From positions 1-6,749 of the forward strand of contig JBGVLO010000055.1 in NCBI GenBank assembly GCA_045124315.1: a DNA stretch of 6,749 nt. The letters run 5' to 3'. This document shows, piece after piece, positions 4,832-6,749 of this stretch. Each line of letters begins with the position of its first letter. Position 1 is the first letter of the stretch. A model generated the notes under the pieces. The model worked only from the letters and a program-made list of their open reading frames with translations. It did not search any database and was not told the origin of the DNA. Source of the stretch: CAG-411 sp045124315. Its GTDB lineage: Bacteria > Bacillota > Clostridia > Lachnospirales > Lachnospiraceae. A program made the position numbers and the translations under genes.

Positions 4832-5857
4832 CTATTTATCAGTCTTTGCCAATCCTTTTACTACCTTATCAAAATCAGACTCGATTGGTTGCGTTTTATT
4901 GAAGATGTCATATTCCTGATATGCTTTCTCCACTGCCTGTTTATGGGAAATACGCCCATTATCTTTCAGAATATCGTATCTGCGGAACTCAAGGAACTCG
5001 TTCACGCTTTTTGAAAATTCTTCCATGGTAAAGACGTTTTCACGTTCAATCAAATCCTCTATATAATCAAAATACCCTGCAACAGCACGTTCCAATTGAC
5101 GAATCTGTTTTTCGTCCAAATAGTTTTTGGCAATCGGAGTGTCGGATTTGAGAATACGACCATCGGGAGCATTTTTCCATGTGGTCAAGCCCATATTTTC
5201 CTTGGTGTGGTCAGCCTGATTATACACAATTTCAGCCGCTGTTTTACCGGTAATGGCATAATGAAATTTGTTCTGTATGGTGGCATAAAAATGATATGCA
5301 GTATCAGAATCTCTATCGTAATCAATGCTGCACTCTGCAAAGATATCGGTTATCTGTTGCCATATTCTGCGTTCGCTGGCACGGATGGAGCGAACTCGTT
5401 CCAGCAATTCACGGAAATAGTCTTTTCCAAAAGCTGTTTTACCCTGCTTCAGGCGTTCGTCATCCATAGCAAAGCCCTTTATCATATATTCCTTCAAAAT
5501 ACCGGTTGCCCATATACGGAACTTGGTTGCCTGAATGGAGTTTACTCTGTAACCGACAGAAATAATGGCGTCCAGATTGTAATAATTGGTAGGGGAAAGC
5601 TGTGTTTTTCCAGGAATCGCACCGTGTGGAGTGGGTATTTCCATTTTGGAAACTACCACTTCTTCACGAAGTTCTCCCTGCTCAAAAATATTTTTTAAAT
5701 GCTTGCTGATTGCCGGTGTCTGAACACCGAATAATTCAGCCATTGCCTTTTGGGTAATCCAGATAGTTTCATCTTTTATTAAGGCACTGACAGTTACATT
5801 ATCATCTTCTGTTCTGTACAGCACCATTTCCATTTGTTTTGTAATATCTGTATTCAT
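4832..5857 (-). CDS. RhuM-family protein (virulence_RhuM domain)
   Basis: The 341-residue product matches the RhuM family, named for a Salmonella pathogenicity-island gene and common on mobile elements and defence-type islands of many bacteria. Its biochemical role is not established. The N-terminal part has a helix-turn-helix-like segment (WITQKAMAELFGVQTPAISK, 33-52). It is followed by the family's most recognisable block, YNLDAIISVGYRVNS (93-107) and FRIWATGILKEYMIKGFAMD (113-132). The C-terminal half (about 190-320) is helical and charged, with ITGKTAAEI at 202-210. Length is normal for the family, with no frameshift. The start has AAGAAGG about 6-7 nt upstream of the ATG. It begins 29 nt after the stop of the zinc-finger gene, so the two are probably co-transcribed. 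The HTH-like region suggests DNA binding, but that is inference. Confidence 0.95.
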   Translation of the reverse strand: MNTDITKQMEMVLYRTEDDNVTVSALIKDETIWITQKAMAELFGVQTPAISKHLKNIFEQGELREEVVVSKMEIPTPHGAIPGKTQLSPTNYYNLDAIISVGYRVNSIQATKFRIWATGILKEYMIKGFAMDDERLKQGKTAFGKDYFRELLERVRSIRASERRIWQQITDIFAECSIDYDRDSDTAYHFYATIQNKFHYAITGKTAAEIVYNQADHTKENMGLTTWKNAPDGRILKSDTPIAKNYLDEKQIRQLERAVAGYFDYIEDLIERENVFTMEEFSKSVNEFLEFRRYDILKDNGRISHKQAVEKAYQEYDIFNKTQPIESDFDKVVKGLAKTDK

Positions 5858-5886
5858 ATAAAGCCTTCTTTCTTATAGCAGGTAAA

Positions 5887-6749
5887 TTAGTTATTGTTGT
5901 CCTTATCCTTCGCCCTGCTCTTATACACATTATACTGGTTTTTACATTTGCCACTGCAAAATACGCTGTTCGGTCTGCTGGCAACAAAGGCATCCCCACA
6001 ATGTTTACATACTTTCAGTGAGGATTTTTCATCCGTAAGCATAAAGGAAAACATCATCTGTACACCCAATAACAGAGAGTGGAAGTCCCACACAATGGTA
6101 GGGCGGTCAAGCAGTTCTATGTGATAGGTTGGTGCGATGCCGCCAAATGCCGCCATGCCTTCACGATATAAATTCTTTTGCAGATCATCCAGCATGTCAA
6201 AGTCCTGATAGTAGAGAAAGCTTGACATAAAGGTAAATGCCCAATCCTTGAACAGTGTTACAAGCCAGTCATATCTTTCTGCATATTCTTTTTGAAAACT
6301 CATCATTACTGCCTGAGGTTTGTTTTTCATGGTCATAATCAGTGCCATCATCTGCACATCGTCCGTACTCCATGAAGATTCTATTCCTTTTTTCACAAAA
6401 TCAATCTTATCAAATGGAAAGAAGTAAGAAAGATATTTTTCCGTGGTCATGCTTTCTGCCTTGATAAAATGATTTTTCGTCAAATATACCGCATGATAAG
6501 TTATGAAGTCCGGAGTGGTAGGAAGTGCGGTCATAAATCCAAGCAGTCCGTAACAGGTAACAAAATCCATAATGGCATTCTGTAACTGTTCCTGTGTATT
6601 ATCTTTGTCCATGCACATCAGTCCGAGGTTTACCGCCTTTAACACCATCTGCTCCGAATCCTTTAGCGGATTATAAAGAGACACTTTCGCATCCGGTGAA
6701 GGTGTGATGTATAAAGTACCTTCTTTATCTTCCTTCCATTCATATTTAT
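5887..6749 (-). CDS. Uncharacterised protein with C-terminal zinc finger (5' end outside window)
   Basis: The visible 286 residues are the C-terminal part of a longer protein. A GTG at 6684 could be taken as a start, but the frame stays open with protein-like sequence to the window edge (KYEWKEDKEGTLYITPSPDA just before it), and no ribosome site precedes that GTG, so the gene most likely begins beyond the right edge. I do not recognise the main, mostly helical domain. The last 40 residues carry a zinc finger, CKHCGDAF followed by FCSGKCKNQYNVYKSR, with cysteines at visible positions 247, 250, 264 and 268. This C-x2-C...C-x3-C pattern with a basic tail resembles CGNR-like and related nucleic-acid-binding fingers. 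It lies 29 nt upstream of RhuM in the same direction. A DNA- or RNA-binding role is plausible, not shown. Confidence 0.85.
   Translation of the reverse strand, partial: KYEWKEDKEGTLYITPSPDAKVSLYNPLKDSEQMVLKAVNLGLMCMDKDNTQEQLQNAIMDFVTCYGLLGFMTALPTTPDFITYHAVYLTKNHFIKAESMTTEKYLSYFFPFDKIDFVKKGIESSWSTDDVQMMALIMTMKNKPQAVMMSFQKEYAERYDWLVTLFKDWAFTFMSSFLYYQDFDMLDDLQKNLYREGMAAFGGIAPTYHIELLDRPTIVWDFHSLLLGVQMMFSFMLTDEKSSLKVCKHCGDAFVASRPNSVFCSGKCKNQYNVYKSRAKDKDNNN

Larger units (their letters stand above)
451..6749. mobile_element. End portion of an integrative element with a large serine recombinase
   Basis: A Tn4451/Tn5397-type recombinase transcribed toward a nearby chromosomal gene, followed inward by accessory genes (HTH protein, CPBP protease, RhuM family, zinc-finger protein), fits one end of an integrative or conjugative element. 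The left limit given is approximate and the right limit is only the window edge. No conjugation, replication or resistance genes are visible, so whether the element is conjugative, mobilizable or a remnant island is unknown. Confidence 0.55.

Noticed and set aside
5096..5698. Plus-strand ORF of 200 codons
   Set aside because: It lies wholly antisense to RhuM, has no recognisable protein features, and the RhuM frame is unmistakable.

Overview
The window looks like one end of an integrated mobile element in a motile, low-GC Gram-positive bacterium, most likely of the Clostridia and plausibly Lachnospiraceae. Three things point there: strong AGGAGG-type ribosome sites, a flagellin N-terminus of the clostridial type at the left edge, and a Tn4451/Tn5397-type (TnpX/TndX-like) large serine recombinase. 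The assignment rests on protein resemblance recalled from memory, not on a search. Every gene I can support lies on the minus strand, so transcription runs right to left.

Layout from left to right. Positions 1-217 hold the first 72 codons of a flagellin gene, cut off by the window edge. This is probably host chromosome. Positions 218-555 are AT-rich and intergenic, with a sigma-28-like promoter for flagellin, a perfect 25-bp direct repeat in two copies, and a palindrome that overlaps the end of the next gene. The element boundary should lie in this stretch. Positions 556-2379 encode the large serine recombinase, transcribed toward the element end as is usual for such elements, with a strong stem-loop just upstream of its ribosome site. 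Positions 2577-4394 hold a compact three-gene run: an XRE-type DNA-binding protein with a remarkable glycine-every-five-residues repeat domain, a CPBP-family intramembrane protease, and a small two-helix membrane protein, closed by an intrinsic terminator. Positions 4395-4831 are the control region of that run, with an extended -10 promoter, a 13-bp repeated motif and one doubtful 55-codon ORF. Positions 4832-6749 carry a RhuM-family gene and, upstream of it in the same operon, a protein with a C-terminal four-cysteine zinc finger whose 5' end lies beyond the right edge.

How the parts may work together. The recombinase would excise and insert the element, which appears to sit directly upstream of a flagellin gene. 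The HTH-repeat, CPBP and small membrane protein genes form an accessory cassette of unknown purpose; a membrane- or envelope-linked regulatory unit is a reasonable guess but is not shown. RhuM and the zinc-finger protein form a second accessory operon of unknown function. I see no tRNA, rRNA, CRISPR array or insertion sequence.
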